A stretch of DNA of 64,000 nt from Dactylorhiza incarnata (GCA_033032865.1 JAWHQI010000049.1:1984001-2048000), one strand, 5' to 3'; shown: positions 44,443 to 56,758, counted from the stretch's first letter. Program-made: numbers and translations. Notes: generated by a model not told the origin, from the letters alone.

Positions 44443-45372
44443 CTAGTTGTTTCTGACCCAGACTACCTTGGGTCCTTTTGTCTTACCACAATATTCAGAA
44501 ATAAAGGATATTTCAGGCTGATCCTTATAGCCTTGTGGATGATATCTCCTTGGAGGTATTATCCATTCAGTGAAAGGATTTTTAGTTTGTTTTGAATTAG
44601 AATTCTTGAAATTTTCTGTATAGTATTTGTTCGACAAATTTGGATAAGTTCGTCGATCGTCGTTCATGTAATAACTATACTGAAAATCTATTTTCAGTTT
44701 TCGTCGATCTTCGTTCGACAAATTGAAGTCTTTTCGTCGAGCTCCGTTAGACGAATTCTTCTGAATTCTTTTATTCATAGCAGACTTGTTTGAAATATCT
44801 TTATTTGCTTCTACAGCCTCTTTGCTTTTAGCAGAAACGAATTTTATAGGTATAAATAATATATTCTTCTTAATTAGAGGTGGCTCACTTGATGAAGCAC
44901 CCAAGCCCAGTTTGCTATTAAGTCTAGCATTTACTGTGCTTGTTATGTCCATCAGCTTGATGCTTCTCCCATTTAGGGATTCTTCAAACTTTTTGGCTTC
45001 AGACAACTTGCTCTCAATGAGAATAATATGTTCCCTGGAGGCAGCCAAATCTTTCTTAAGATTTACATTTTTTTCACTTATATTTTTCATTTCAGCTAGC
45101 TTACTTCTAAGTGAGATTATTTCTTTCTCAGATTTTAGTAAGTCTAAGCAAAGAACTTTGAATTCTGCTTTGAATTCAACTGAATAAAAATCAAAGCTAG
45201 ATATTACCTGATCTGCATCATCTTCTGCTTCTAGTTCTGATCCTTCTTCATCAGAATTATTGGCTGAGGCATTGATTGCCATCATGCAAAACTTCTTCTC
45301 TTCTTCATTATCTTCATCATCACTGGATGATGATGCATTTCCTGACTCACTACCTGATTCATAAATTGCCAT
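44443..45372 (-). pseudogene. C2 middle Gag region, coiled-coil and array-derived tail
   Basis: An open reading of 309 codons: an acidic N-terminal part, a coiled-coil-like stretch (FKVLCLDLLKSEKEIISLRSKLAEMKN...), then a basic part and the border GKTKGPKVVWVRNN before protease. Residues about 205-240 (RRKDFNLSNEDRRKLK) are encoded by a TTCGTCGA-rich array at 44630-44760 that is nearly the same as part of the C3 LTR. The usual second CCHC knuckle is not visible, and the array sits about where it should be. Confidence 0.65.
44630..44760. repeat. TTCGTCGA array inside C2 coding sequence, similar to the C3 U3
   Basis: Repeats of TTCGTCGATC/TTCGACAAATTGAAGT. The stretch 44712-44758 closely matches 49974-50020 of the C3 LTR (CGTTCGACAAATTGAAGT, then TTCGAGCTCCGTT and GACGAATT). 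It is in opposite orientation relative to each element. Confidence 0.75.
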
Positions 45373-45522
45373 CAGGCACTGATCATTCTCTTTTGTTTCT
45401 TCTTCATCATCTGAAGAGCTGAATGACTGATCTGATTCAGTTTCACTCCAAGATTCTGCTACAAATCCTCTTCCCTTCTTTTTGTGTTTGTGAGAGGAAG
45501 ACTTGCTGGAGTTTCTTTTCTC

Positions 45523-45807
45523 TTATTTGTCCTTTTTCTTTTCTTTCTTCTGGTTTTCTGGACAGTCTGGTGCAATATGTCCTGGTTTCCTGCAGCCAAA
45601 ACATATAATTTTTTTAGAATTTTTTTTGTCATACCGTGGCTTTTCATAGCTTCTGGATGACTTTTTCCTGAAGTCTTTTCTTGCCATTTTGTAGAATCTT
45701 TTGGCAAATAGACTTATCAACTCCTCATTGTTAAGAGTCTTTCCTTCTTCTTCTGTAGCTTTGAAGGCAATATTCTTGTCCTTCTTTGTTGAAGAGGAGG
45801 TGCTCAC
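45523..45807 (-). pseudogene. C2 Gag zinc-knuckle piece
   Basis: The reading ICFGCRKPGHIAPDC is a good CCHC knuckle (C-X2-C-X4-H-X4-C) followed by a Lys/Glu-rich stretch. It continues the N-terminal Gag at 45808 across a stop in the same frame (the last codon before 45808 is a stop), and a frame break near 45522 separates it from the middle region. Confidence 0.85.
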
Positions 45808-46473
45808 TTATTCAGCTTCCCTTATCTTGATGAGTTGCTCATAGGATTTGAGCTGTCCTAGCAGTGTCTCAGTAGTTATCTCATTAAGACTTCTGGCTTC
45901 CTTGATAGGCCAAATCCTAGAGTCCCAAGTGCTGGGGAAGCACATTAGGATTTTGTCATTGATCTCAGTTAATGAGATTTCCTTGTCCAGTGTTCTGAGT
46001 TCACTTATGATTACACTTAATCTAGTGTACATATCTGCAACTAATTCTTCTTCACCCTTCTTGAAGTTCTCATACAGAGAGATCAAGTGAGATATTCTGT
46101 CCTTTCTTTCATTAGCAGAGCCTGCAACGATATTGTTGAGAGAGGTCCATATCTCTCTAGCTGAGGTGCAATCCACCACTTTCTGAAATATGTCATCAGG
46201 CATTGTTTGAGCCAAAATGTTCATGGCTTTTGCATCAACACTCCTTTGCTTTTTATGTGCTTCTGTCCATTCAGGAGGTGGGATAGCATTGTTGGTAGTA
46301 GTGGTTTCAGTACTTGCTGCTGCTGTAGGTGTTGGAGGTCCTATCAAAATAACATTAAATATTTCTTCATCAATTAAGTTCATATAAAGCCTAATCCTTG
46401 CTTTCCACAGTGCAAACTTACTGAGATTGCACATAGGAGGTCTTGTGCTAGAATACTCTTTCTTTTGTTCCAT
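45808..46473 (-). pseudogene. C2 Gag N-terminal region
   Basis: A 221-residue frame starting about 100 bp after the primer-binding site: SKFALWKARIRLYMNLIDEEIF, AKAMNILAQTMPDDIFQKVVDCTSAREIW, LISLYENFKKGEEELVADMYTRL and LNEITTETLLGQLKSYEQ. This is the helical Gag core of SIRE-like copia elements (UBN2-type), which forms the particle shell. It stops at 45808, then continues as the zinc-knuckle piece. Confidence 0.9.
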
Positions 46474-46572
46474 GAGTTTTTAACAGAAAATAAATAAAAT
46501 AAAAACTCTGAAATAATTTAAGATCTAATTGATCTTTGTGATTCAGGTGTTAGCCCGTAAAGAATCAACTTC

Positions 46573-46585
46573 CTCTGATACCAAT
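46573..46585 (-). promoter_or_regulatory. C2 primer-binding site (tRNA-iMet)
   Basis: Minus-strand ATTGGTATCAGAG directly follows the LTR end CACTTTCA. Confidence 0.9.
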
Positions 46586-48275
46586 TGAAAGTGGAGGTTA
46601 GATCTTAAATTAACTCTAGAGGGGGGTGAATAGAGTTTAAAACTTTTTCCCTTAGTTTTATTTACGGAATTAAAAATAGTGATATAAATATATATGTGTA
46701 TATAAAGTGAGTAATAAAAAATGAAATAGAAAATCAACACAGCACAACACAAAAATAAATCAAACACAGAAGACACAAGGAGTTATAGTAGTTCCCCACT
46801 AAACTTGGGTACGTCTACTCTTCTACCACCCTTGGTAGGAATCCACTGGGATTTTTGATCAGGTGTCCTCACACCAATGAACTTTTGACAAGGTGCCCAA
46901 AAACCAAGCAGGATTTTTTGATTAGGTGTCTTGCCACCAAGAGGTAAACTTTTGAAGGGAGTTTTAACCCTGTACACAATGGGATAGAGAGGGGTTGAGA
47001 TGTTCTTCTCTGTCAAGATGTATAGAGAAGACTCTAGTGGATGTTGATGTAGAAAAGAACTCCTCTGTCTAATATGAGATGATTGACAGTTGATTTTGCT
47101 GGAGCTTTTCTTTGAAAGAATTGATCTTCCTATAGCAGATAAATCTGAAATGCAAAAGTGCTTCTCAGGTTGTTGTTGCTCTTTTGAAGATCTGGACTTG
47201 CAGCAAATGACTGAGAGAATAACGTTGATGTTGTTCTTAGTTGAATGAAAATGCTGCTTTTGAGGAAGAAGAAGATTTTGTTTTTATTCTTCTTTCTGTT
47301 CTCTTCATGTAGCTTTCTCCTTTCTTGATTTTTATTTTGCAGCAGGAAATCTGAGAGATGGTGTAGCTGTTCTCAGAAAATGTGTGCTGCTAAAGGAGGA
47401 AGACGATGAGGTTCTGTACTCTGAATAATGCCGAGGAGGAAGAAGAAGTTATTTTTAATTTCTTTTCTTCCTATATATATCTTTCTTTCTTTTTCCCTGT
47501 CTATTCTGTACCTCAAAAATTCTGTATTTGATCTATCGTGAAAGCTGTATATTGATTCTGTAATATCTTCTTTCCTTCTTTTCCTTTTCTTTTTCAAAAT
47601 CTCGGACAAACATTTATTGCACATTCCTTATATTAAAGAATATATTATTCTGAAGGCGTATTTCTGGGAACTGCAAATGTCACGCCGTATTTTCTTTCCT
47701 TTTCCATGAATATGTCCTTTTTCGAGGAAATGTCAACGGCTATAACTTAAATAATAAAGGAAATATATTCTCCTTACTTGATTTGATGGAAAGAGCCATT
47801 TTTTTGTCGATCTGAGATCAGCGAATAAAATAAATATAATTCTTCTGAAATTTCTGTGCTTAAATAAGAAATCTTTGATCTGAACAAAATTTGTCGGACG
47901 CATACTGGAGTTCATCGAATGGAAAGATTCGTCGATCGCTGATCCTGGATAAAATCATCGACTGCTGAACGTCGAGCGCTGAGCTGGAGTAAAAGCGTCG
48001 AGTGCTGCACTTAGACAAATTCTTCGACCGCTGAGACGGGTTCGTCGACTACTGAGAAATAAGTCTGTTCGTCGAACGCAGGGAGCTTGCCGTTTGTCAA
48101 ACGCAGAGAGCCATTCGTCGAACGTAGCTAGCCATTCGTCGAACGCAGAAACTGAATGAAATTTCTAGTTATAACAGCCAAAACTCTTGACCCATAAACT
48201 ATACATTGGGGTCAACTTATCCTTAGTCAACATATAGTGATCCTAGCCCAAATCAGAAATAGGGTTGTTCCAACA
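46586..48275 (-). repeat. C2 5' LTR
   Basis: 1,690 bp, uninterrupted. It shows the pre-insertion sequence of the N1 site. It contains the GTCGA-type array at about 47895-48150 and a 6-G run at 46620-46625. Confidence 0.95.
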
Positions 48276-49355
48276 GGGGGCCGTAGTAAGTCGACCCTTC
48301 AGCTCCTGGAAGGCTGCCTCACACTGTGGCCTCCATGTGAAAGCAACATCCTTTTTCGTCAGGGATGTGAGTGGGATGGCTATCTAGGAAAACCCTTGTT
48401 CGAACTTTCGGTAATAACCGGCAAGTCCAAAGAAACTCGGCACGTCGATGACCGTATTTAGCAGCGGCCAATTCCGTACTGCCTGGACCTTTGCTGGATC
48501 CACTGCTAGGCCAACTCCATTGATGATATGGCCTAGGAAGGCCACCTCCTTCAGCCAAAACTGGCACTTGCTGAATTTTGCATACAAACAATGCTCCCAA
48601 AGCTTCTCCAATGTTAGTGCCAAATACCGCGCATGCTCCTCCTCCGACTTTGAATAGATGAGGATGTCGTCGATGAACACGATGGAGAAGATGTCGAGAT
48701 AAGTCTCGAACACCCAGTTCATCAGGCTCATAAATGCTGATGGTGCATTTGTGAGTCCGAATGTCATCACCATGAACTCTTATAATCCGTATCGGCTGCT
48801 GAAAGCCGTCTTCGGGATATCCTCCTCCTGGATCCACAGCTGATAATACCCTGATCTCAAATCCAACTTTGAGAAGCAGTGGGATCCCTCCAGCTAGTCA
48901 AAATTCTCGTCGATCCTTGGTAACGGGTATGAATTCTAAACCGTCAGTAGATTCAGGGCTCTGTAGTCGATGCATAATCATAGCGTCCCATCCTTCTTCT
49001 TCACGAACAACACCAGAGATCCCCAAGGTGAGGACCTCGGCCTAATGAACCCTGCTTCCACCAGCTCTTGTAGCTGGCTCCGAAACTCCACGAGCTCCTT
49101 CGGGGCCATCTGGTAGGGGCCCTAGATACCAGCTTAGCCTCAGGCACCAGTTGGATTTGGAATTCCTTCTCGCGGTGCAGAGGCAGTCCGGGTAGCTTTT
49201 CCGGAAATACGTCTGCAAAATCCCGCACGACCTGGATATTTGACACCAAGTCTTTGACTTCCGTCGCCTCGAAGAGCACCTGATATACCTCGTCTACCTG
49301 CACGTGGGCCTTGACGACCTGAACTGATGATAAAAAGATACGAGAGGTGGGTTTA
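48276..49355 (-). pseudogene. G3 reverse transcriptase
   Basis: The right part (49001-49303) reads VVRDFADVFPEKLPGLPLHREKEFQIQLVPEA, the conserved RT entry. Frame breaks follow. 48384-48773 reads MVMTFGLTNAPSAFMSLMNWVFETYL and FIDDILIYSKS, with the two catalytic aspartates, then HCLYAKFSKCQFWL, FLGHIINGVGLAVDP and FFGLAGYYRKF, then a stop, and ends AAFQELKGRLTTAP at the C2 junction. It made the element's cDNA in active relatives. C3 separates it from protease at 61721. Confidence 0.9.
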
Positions 49356-49360
49356 GTACC
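49356..49360. repeat. TSD of C3 (GTACC), left copy
   Basis: GTACC before the LTR start at 49361 recurs at 61721-61725. Confidence 0.95.
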
Positions 49361-49693
49361 TGTTGGGTATTGTATCTACAATAACCTTGATTTGTGGGAA
49401 GTCACCCTTGAACCAAGATTGAATTGCTAGTGTATTTGATATTGTCTTTTAGTTGTGTGTTTGCAGGTTGTAAATGGCTAAGTACAAACCAATGTCAGGT
49501 TTCAATGAGTCATAAAACACAGGCATATGCAATGTAATTCCTCATTGTGTAGACCAAGGTGTTGACTCATGTGGAATCTCTCTATTGGGGTGTACTTCTT
49601 TTTCAAGCACAAAGGAAGAGCTAAGAGAAAGTTGCTGTTGTTCTTATGATCTGGAAGAAACATTATTTTTCCTAAGTATTCAGTATGTTTTTC

Positions 49694-50320
49694 GTTCGAC
49701 GAATCTTGTGATTTCGTCGAGCTCCATTCGTAGAATTCAAGTGGTTTCGTCGAGCGCCGTTCGATGGACTGTTATACTAAAATTCTGAGTTTGGATTTCG
49801 TCAAGCTCCGTTCGACGAATTGTAGTGGTTTTGTAGATCACTGTTATAATGAAATCAAAGTGGTTTCGTCGATCGCCGTTCGTCGATCGTCGTTCGATAA
49901 ACTGAAGTGGTTTCGTCGATCGCTATTTTACTGAAATTGAAGTAAGTTTTGTTGATCGCCGTTCATCGCTCGCCGTTCGACAAATTGAAGTGCTTTCTTC
50001 GAGCTCCGTTCGACGAATTTTCCTCGGCCGACAAATTGGCATTGCGCTGTTTTATTTTTCAAATTCCTTTCTCGAGAAATCAAAACAGACTCTCGAGAAA
50101 TATGTCTGTATCTCAGAAAGTCTTTCTTGTCTGCCAGTAAAGTTTTTCTAAAGGTTGTTTTTCTTGAGAAGCCAATTGTTCTCGAGAAGTCCATCCATCT
50201 CTCAAGAAATCATTTATCTCTCGAGAAGTTTATCTCTATCTCCCGAAAATCCTTCTATGTATTTTATCAAGTAGAAGCTGCAATTTGTCAAGAAGTTTTG
50301 TATTTCTCGAGAAGTTTTGT
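49694..50320 (+). promoter_or_regulatory. C3 U3 arrays: TTCGTCGA units, then CTCGAG palindromes
   Basis: First part: about ten variants of TTTCGTCGAGCTCCGTTCGA/CGACGAATT. Second part: five CTCGAG-centred palindromes (TTTCTCGAGAAA type) with decayed copies between, at 50070-50320. Both lie upstream of the TATA box at 50445 and are repeated at 60218-60845 in the 3' LTR. Confidence 0.75.
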
Positions 50321-50444
50321 TATCGTCCTTTAAGTAACTTTCAGTCCGTTTGTCGGGACGTTAATTCCTTCTGTATGATGTGACGGCTCATATGATTTCG
50401 TTTAAGGTTAATCCTACCTTAATTCATGTCGTTAAGTCTATGGC

Positions 50445-50451
50445 TATATAA
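50445..50451 (+). promoter_or_regulatory. C3 5' LTR TATA box (TATATAA)
   Basis: GGCTATATAAGG about 125 bp after the last CTCGAG copy. In the 3' LTR it is at 60975-60981. Confidence 0.75.
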
Positions 50452-51190
50452 GGTTCTCTTTTAAGGATTAATCAAGGAATCATTCATTCTATTCATTAAC
50501 CCTAATTCTCTATTCGATCCAAGAAGAACGAGAAAGTGCCGCCTGTCGCCATTGCTGGAGATCGATATACTGTTCCGAATCAATTGTCTCCAGTGGAAGA
50601 AAATGTTCGATTGATCATTGCTCCATCCTCTACTGAATCTATTGGATCAAGTCGAATCGTAGAAGATCAAATCTGAGTCATTTTTAATTCTTCCTCATCG
50701 ACATCAAGTCAAAGCTTTTCAAGCCTCTAGAAGGAAAAAGATTTCTCAGGGTTTTCAGATCTGTTTATGTATTGATAATTATTGTATCAATCTCAATTTA
50801 CATTTGATTGTAGGAGAAGTTTTCTCTGAGTTGTAGGAGAGGTTTGTCTCCGAGTTGTAGGAGAGGTTTGTCTATGAGTTGTAAGAGAGATTTTCTCCGT
50901 GTTTGTCAGAGATTTGTCTTTGAGATTGTAGGAGTGTTGACTCCGAGATTGTAGGATCATTCTTGATCCGAGTTATAGTGAAGTAGGCAAGTCTAGCTGT
51001 GGTGCAAGATTGACGAGGCCTTCAAGTGGAGTACCCAAGAACAAGGAACCACTATAAATTTCTTGTGTCGTCTGTGATTGTGATTTGCTTTCTGTGCATT
51101 CTATTTCATCAAGTTTTTAATTCCGCAAAAGAAGCAGTTATCACCTATTCACCCCCTCTAGGTAATTTAGGTTGGCAACTAGATACTTCA

Positions 51191-51203
51191 ATTGGTATCA
51201 GAG
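51191..51203 (+). promoter_or_regulatory. C3 primer-binding site (tRNA-iMet)
   Basis: ATTGGTATCAGAGG directly after the LTR end ACTTCA. Confidence 0.92.
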
Positions 51204-51268
51204 GTTTGCTGTTCGTTTCTAGGTTAACACCTTGAACATGATCTATCCATTCTAGTTGCTAGCAAATC

Positions 51269-53540
51269 ATGGAAAGAATCAAGGAATCTTCATTGAAGCT
51301 TCCAATCCGCTCAAAGGCTAACTTTCCTATGTGGAAGGAATGAGTTAGATTTTACATGGAAGCTGCAGATCCGAGAATATTTCAAGTTGTAGAAGAAGGC
51401 CCTCATGTGCCTATGACTGCCTCTAGAATTGACCCTACTGTTCAGGTGCCAAAGAAAATGATGGACCTAACTAAGGATGAGATCGCTATAGTAGCCTTGG
51501 ACAAAAAGGCGAAGAACATTATAGCTAGTGCAGTGGATGACTCAATGTTACAAAATTTGATTCACTGCAGATCAGCCAAAGAGATGTGGACATCTTTAAT
51601 TGTTCTCATGGAAGGTACCAAAGAGGTAAGGGATGATAGAAGATCTCTACTCAACCAAGAGTATGAGGCCTTCAAACAGAGTAAGAAGGAGTGTATCGCC
51701 GATGCTTATGAAAGATTATTCAAAATTGTAAACGGCCTAAGAAACTATTGTCGAGAATTCACAAACGGTAAACTAAATGATAAGTTCCTGCGATCTTTGA
51801 CGAAAGAATGGGATAGCAAGATTGTTGCCATTAGGGAGTTTGGAAAACTGCCAAATATTGACCCACAGAATTTGTTCGGGAAGCTATTATCCCATGAGCT
51901 GCAGGTGAATATCCGCAAAACAGAAGAAGATGTTAACCGGACTTCTAGCAAGGAAAGGACCTTGGCTCTGAAGGCAGAAAGCTCCAGGAAAAGCAGAACT
52001 GTGTCTCCAATTAGTGCACAAGAATCTGATGAAGAAGAAGAATCAGAAGCAGGCTCCTCCTGCTCAGAAATGTCATATGAGGAATTTTCTCTATTCTCCC
52101 GTCAGTTCAAGAAGCTGCTAAACACGAGAAGGCTTATGAAGAACAAACATTCATCTTCTGACTATAGACATTCTCGTCATGATGGAGATCATCACAAGAA
52201 TGGCTCAGACAACCATGACAGTTATAAGTCTAAACCGAACAAACACATTTCTTCTGACATTATTTGTTATTGTTGTAATAATCCAGGGTATATAATCGTT
52301 GAATGCCCTTACAAAAATAAAGAAAGTGGAAAGAGAGAAGAAAATAAATCCACCCATGGGAAAAAGAAAAATGAAAGAAGCTTCGTCGCCAAAAAGTCCA
52401 AAACACTCAGCGACAGTGACTCAGAGAGGTCAAGTGATGAAGAATAAGCCTACTTCAGGCTGATGGCTATGGGTGATGATGAAGAAGAACCTCCGTATAC
52501 AGGGAAGGTAAATGCTCACACTATTTTGTTTGATTCAGATTATGCCTCAGCTGAGCAAAAGGATTACCCCTCAGATGATGACTCAGAACTCATGACCCAA
52601 TATATTGAAATGCTTAAATGCTTTGACAAATGTCGAAAGGTTGTCAATACCAGGCCAAGGAGATCATGTCACTCAAGGAAGTGGAATCTAATATGAGAAA
52701 AGAAGTTGAACAACTTATTTCTCTTAGAGAGGAAATCAAAGTCTTGACAAACAAGGTCAAAAGCTCGAATGAGCTCCTTGCCCTGAGAGGCAATTCCATC
52801 AAATTACTGGAAGAACAGCTTGCTGCTGAGAAAAAGTTAGTTGAAACATTTTCTCAACCTAAAACTATTCTTCCAATCATTAATAGATTCTCTGCTAAAG
52901 CAAGTGGAAGTGGATTAGGTCATGTCACTGAATCTAGTAAATCTTCTAAAAGCATACTACCCAAGAAGAAAAATAAGAATGAAAAGAAAGCTACCACGGA
53001 AGAGAAAGGGAAATCCCATCAAGATCAAGTGGCATTTAAGAAAGTTATCTTTCTTACAAATGTCTATGATATGGAAAGCACCTATGGTCACTTGACATGA
53101 ACAATTAATTTTGCGCCTGTCAATGACTATAAGGGGTGGACTCGTCCCAAAAACTTTGGTGGAAGTGAGCTAAATCTGAGAGATTTTGGTCCTTATGCTC
53201 ATTGTCCGAGTTCTAAGAGAGCACCAATAGTGAAGGTTGTTGCACCTAAGCCTAAGGAGACAGTTCAACCATGTGTGTGTTGTACTCCTGAAGCATCCTC
53301 TTCTAGAAGAATTTCCCCTGCTAAAAATAACATTCAAAAAGTGAAGTAGGAGAATACTAAGAGAAGGCACAATAGGTTTGACTGTTGGTGCTGCGGCAAA
53401 ATAGGTCACTTTGCCGTAGATTGTTGGTTCAATTCTACTTATTTCAAGAGACCACAAGTAAACATTGCAAGAAAGACCACTCGGTTAACGTTCTTCGTGG
53501 GGCTCAACTAACAAGGGACCAAAGACCCAAATTTGTTTGG
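51269..53540 (+). pseudogene. C3 Gag with two zinc knuckles, one decayed
   Basis: ATG 51269 opens the frame, and TGA at 51341 breaks it after 24 codons. The same frame continues to 52447 (FYMEAADPRIFQVVEEG, LDKKAKNIIASAVDD, AKEMWTSLIVLMEGTKEV, LRSLTKEWDSKIVAIREFG). The first knuckle is CYCCNNPGYIIVEC, with Tyr in place of the zinc-binding His. Acidic and coiled-coil pieces follow in shifted frames (52463-53100). The second knuckle, CWCCGKIGHFAVDC, at about 53382-53424 is intact and nearly the same as that of T1. This is the shell and nucleocapsid part of the polyprotein. Confidence 0.85.
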
Positions 53541-54003
53541 GTTCCTAAGGCAAAATAATTTGTTTTTGCAGGTATGTCCAAAGGCCAACAGAAATCCTAT
53601 CTGGTATTTGGACAGTGGTTGTTCTTGGCATATGACCTGAACTAGAAGTCTCTTACATAATTTTATTCCAGTTGTGAACGGTCCAAAAGTTATTTTTGGC
53701 AGATCCGACAGAGGAATAACAAAAGGCTATGGTATGATCACTAATGGCAATGTATCCTTTTCAGATGTAGCTTATGTGGAAGGATTAGAACACAATCTGA
53801 TAAGCATAAGTCAACTATGTGATAAAGGATATACAGTTGATTTTTGTAAAGATAAGTGTTTGATAAAGTCAGCAGAAAATTCTGAAACGATTTTATCAGG
53901 CACTCGTTGTAGAAATATTTTCTATTTGAATTTTTTTTGTTTATCATCTTCTACACCAGTGTGCTTTTTAGCAAAAGATAGTGCATCCCTTGTCAACCAA
54001 TGA
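53541..54003 (+). pseudogene. C3 protease
   Basis: IWYLDSGCSWHMT holds the D-S-G active site and is followed at once by a stop (about 53640). In the same region come VNGPKVIFGRSDRGITKGYG, VAYVEGLEHNLISISQLCDKGY and IKSAENSETILSGTR. Another stop occurs at 54001. Confidence 0.85.
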
Positions 54004-54006
54004 CAC

Positions 54007-54860
54007 ATGAGATTAACACATATTAACTTCAAAACGACAAATAAATTGTTTTCTCAAAACTTAGTGCGTGATGCGCCAAATGTTAAGTGCATTAAAGATA
54101 GACCTTGTCATGCATGTGTAAAAGGCAAGCAAACAAGAGTTACATTTAAGAGAATTATTGGCAAAGACTCTACCAGGTGTTTATACCTGCTTCATATGGA
54201 CCTGTCTAGTCCTGTGCAAATTAGGAGTTTAGGAGGAAAGTCTTACACATTGGTTATTGTAGACGATTACTCACATTTTGCACGGGTATTCTTTCTAAAA
54301 CACAAGTTAGATACCTTAGATATTTTCACTAGATTTGTCAAGCAAATTCAGAACAAATTAGATTGTTCGGTGGTCAAAATCAGAAGTGACCATGGAATAG
54401 AATTTGAATCTGGAGCCATAACAGATTTCTGTGAAAGCCTTGGTATCTTTCATGAGTTTTCCTCTCCTCGAACTCCACAACAAAATGGGGTAGTTGAGAG
54501 AAGGAACAGAACACTCTTTGAGGCTTGCAGAACAATGTTGAGTGACTCTTCACTTCCGGAATACTTCTGGGCTGAAGCCGTCAACACTGCATGCCACGTG
54601 CAAAACAGAGCACTCATAAATAAAAACCATAAAAAGACTCCTTATGAACTACTAAAAGGCGAGAGACCAACCGTCTCTTATTTTAGAATCTTTGGTAGCA
54701 AATGCTTTGTACTTAATAATTGAAAGCATTACAAAACCAAGTTTAGTGAAAAGAGCTTTGAAGGTATATTCGTAGGATATAGTAGCCATAGCAAAGCTTA
54801 TAGAGTTTTTAATAAGAAAACTCTGGTTGTAGAAGAATCTATTAACGTTGTATTTGATGA
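54007..54860 (+). pseudogene. C3 GAG-pre-integrase and integrase core
   Basis: A zinc region (RLTHINFKTTNKL...CHACVKGKQ) precedes the core: LLHMDLSSPVQIRSLGGKSY, VKIRSDHGIEFESG and PQQNGVVERRNRTLFEACR give the D,D-35-E acids. FWAEAVNTACHVQNR and RIFGSKCFVLNN follow, then a stop at 54721 and FVGYSSHSKAYRVF-type tail text. Confidence 0.92.
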
Positions 54861-54867
54861 GACGAGC

Positions 54868-56758
54868 TTGCTACATAGCAGCTCTTCTAGTGATTCTGTT
54901 GAAGTTGCAGGTTCAAAGTTGCAAGAAACAAACTTGGATGAGCCATTTAAAGACAATGCTCAAACCTTCGTCAAGATCTCTCCCCCAACCTCACCTGAAG
55001 AGGAAGATCATCTTGGTGAAGAGCCAATTCAAGTGGAAGAAGACATTCCAGTAGTAGAAGATGTTCCCAATGTCCAATTTAATGCAAGGAATCTTGAGTT
55101 CAGACATATGAGGGATCATCCTGTTGATCAGATCATAGGAAATCCTCAAGTCGGTATAAGAACGAGAAGAGGTACTACTAACGAAAATATGCATTTAAGT
55201 TTCCTCTCGCAGGTTGAACCAAAGAATTTCCAAGAAGCAAATGAAGACCCCCATTGGATAATTGCAATGGAAGAAGAATTGAATCAATTCAAGCGATGCA
55301 AAGTGTGGACACTTGTTCCAAAACCCAAAGATAAAAATATCATTGGAACAAAGTGGGTATACAGAAATAAATTGGATGAAGACAGAACAATCATCAAGAA
55401 CAAAGCCATACTTGTAGCAAAAGGATACAGACAAGAAGAAGGGATCGACTTCGATCAGACTTATTCTCCTATAACAAGACTCGAAGAGATCGGGCTGTTT
55501 CTAGCTTATGCTGCATTCAAAGGATTCACCGTATACCAAATGGACATCAAGTCAGCTTTTCTCAATGGTAATATAAAAGAAGAAGTATACGTTGAACAAC
55601 CTCCAGGTTTGTTAATCCCGATTATCCTGAATATGTTTATTTGTTACAAAAAGCTCTATATGGTTTAAAACAATCTCCTCAAGCTTGGTATGAGACGCTG
55701 GCTAACTTTCTTCTTGAGAACAAATTCACAAGAGGAAAGATAGAAAAGACGTTATTTCTTAGGGAAGTTAAAGGAAAGATTTTGCTAGTGCAAATCTATG
55801 TCGATGATATTATTTTTGGCTCTACGGGCGACATCCTTTGCAAAAAGTTTTCCAAACTTATGCAAGAGAAATTTGAAATGAGCAGTATGAGTGAGCTGAA
55901 ATATTTCTTAGGACTTCAAAAGTGAAGCAATCTGAAGTTGGAATTTTCATCTCTCAGACGAAATTCACTAAGGAGTTGGTAAGGAAATTTGGAATGGATA
56001 GTGCATCCTCTATGAGCACTCCATTGAGCTCAGCTATGTCTCTGGACAAGGATGAGAATGGAAAACCTTTCGATGAAACCAAGTACAGAAGCATAATTGG
56101 CTCTCTACTCTACCTTACTGCTAGTAGGCCTTATATAATGTTCTCTACATGTGTATGAGCTAGATAACAGGTGAACTCTAAGGAATCTCACTATACCACT
56201 ACAAAGAGGATTTTGAGATACCTTAAGGGTACACCAAATCTTGGCTTATGGTACCCAAGATGTAACGATAGCGAACTAATTGGTTTATCCGATGCAGACT
56301 TTGCAGGTAGCAAAGATGATAGAAAAAGCATTTCTGGGACTTGTCAATTCCTAGGAAGGAGGCTTATTTCTTGGAGTAGCAAGAAGCAGAATTGTGTTGC
56401 AATTTCAACTGCCGAGTCAGAATACATTTCTGCAGGCAGTTGTTGTGCACAACTTCTTTGGATAAAGAATCAGGTTGAAGATTATAACTTGAAGTTTAAA
56501 GACATCCCAATGTTTTGCGACTCCTCCAGTGCTATAGCAATTGCAAATAATCCAGTCTCGTACAGCTGGACAAAGCATATTGAATTGAGATATCATTTCA
56601 TCCGGGAGCATGTGGAGAATGGGGACATCAATCTAAGTTATGTTCCTACGGATAAGAAAGTTGCAGATATTTTCACGAAGCCGCTGGATGAGACTAAGTC
56701 TCTCTTTCTTCAAGACAGAACTTGGAATGCTCAACATGGAGTCCTAGTCAAGTTATAA
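54868..56758 (+). pseudogene. C3 reverse transcriptase and RNase H
   Basis: 54868-55668: acidic linker, [78 protein letters not shown] frameshift near 55625-55650 leads to YGLKQSPQAWYETLANFLLE and LVQIYVDDIIFGSTG (intact YVDD) in 55641-55925. A further shift or stop at 55922 and a stop at 56156 follow, then RNase H to 56758: GLSDADFAGSK, TAESEYISAGSC, MFCDSSSAI, TKHIELRYHFIREH and VADIFTKPLDE. Catalytic acids are kept, but at least three breaks disable it. Confidence 0.9.

Larger units (their letters stand above)
25233..48275 (-). mobile_element. C2: SIRE-like Ty1/copia element carrying two nested insertions
   Basis: On the minus strand: 5' LTR 46586-48275, primer-binding site ATTGGTATCAGAG at 46573-46585, gag, protease, integrase, RT, RNase H, polypurine tract, and 3' LTR (25233-26899 plus 34927-34959). 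Removing N1 and T1 with one TSD copy each leaves about 9.6 kb. Size, long LTRs and gag type suggest the SIRE/Maximus lineage (inference). The coding region has frame breaks and a lost RT aspartate, so it is inactive. Confidence 0.9.
49361..51190 (+). repeat. C3 5' LTR
   Basis: TGTTGGGTATTG... to ...CTAGATACTTCA. It contains a TTCGTCGA array (49694-50035), a CTCGAGAA array (50070-50320), a TATA box (50445), GAGTTGTAGGAGAG repeats (50815-50960, in the leader) and the conserved end TTCACCCCCTCTAGG. Confidence 0.95.

Noticed and set aside
44786..45187. Plus-strand frame of 133 codons over the C2 Gag region
   Set aside because: Antisense shadow of the real minus-strand Gag frame; its hydrophobic look comes from the coiled-coil codons on the other strand.
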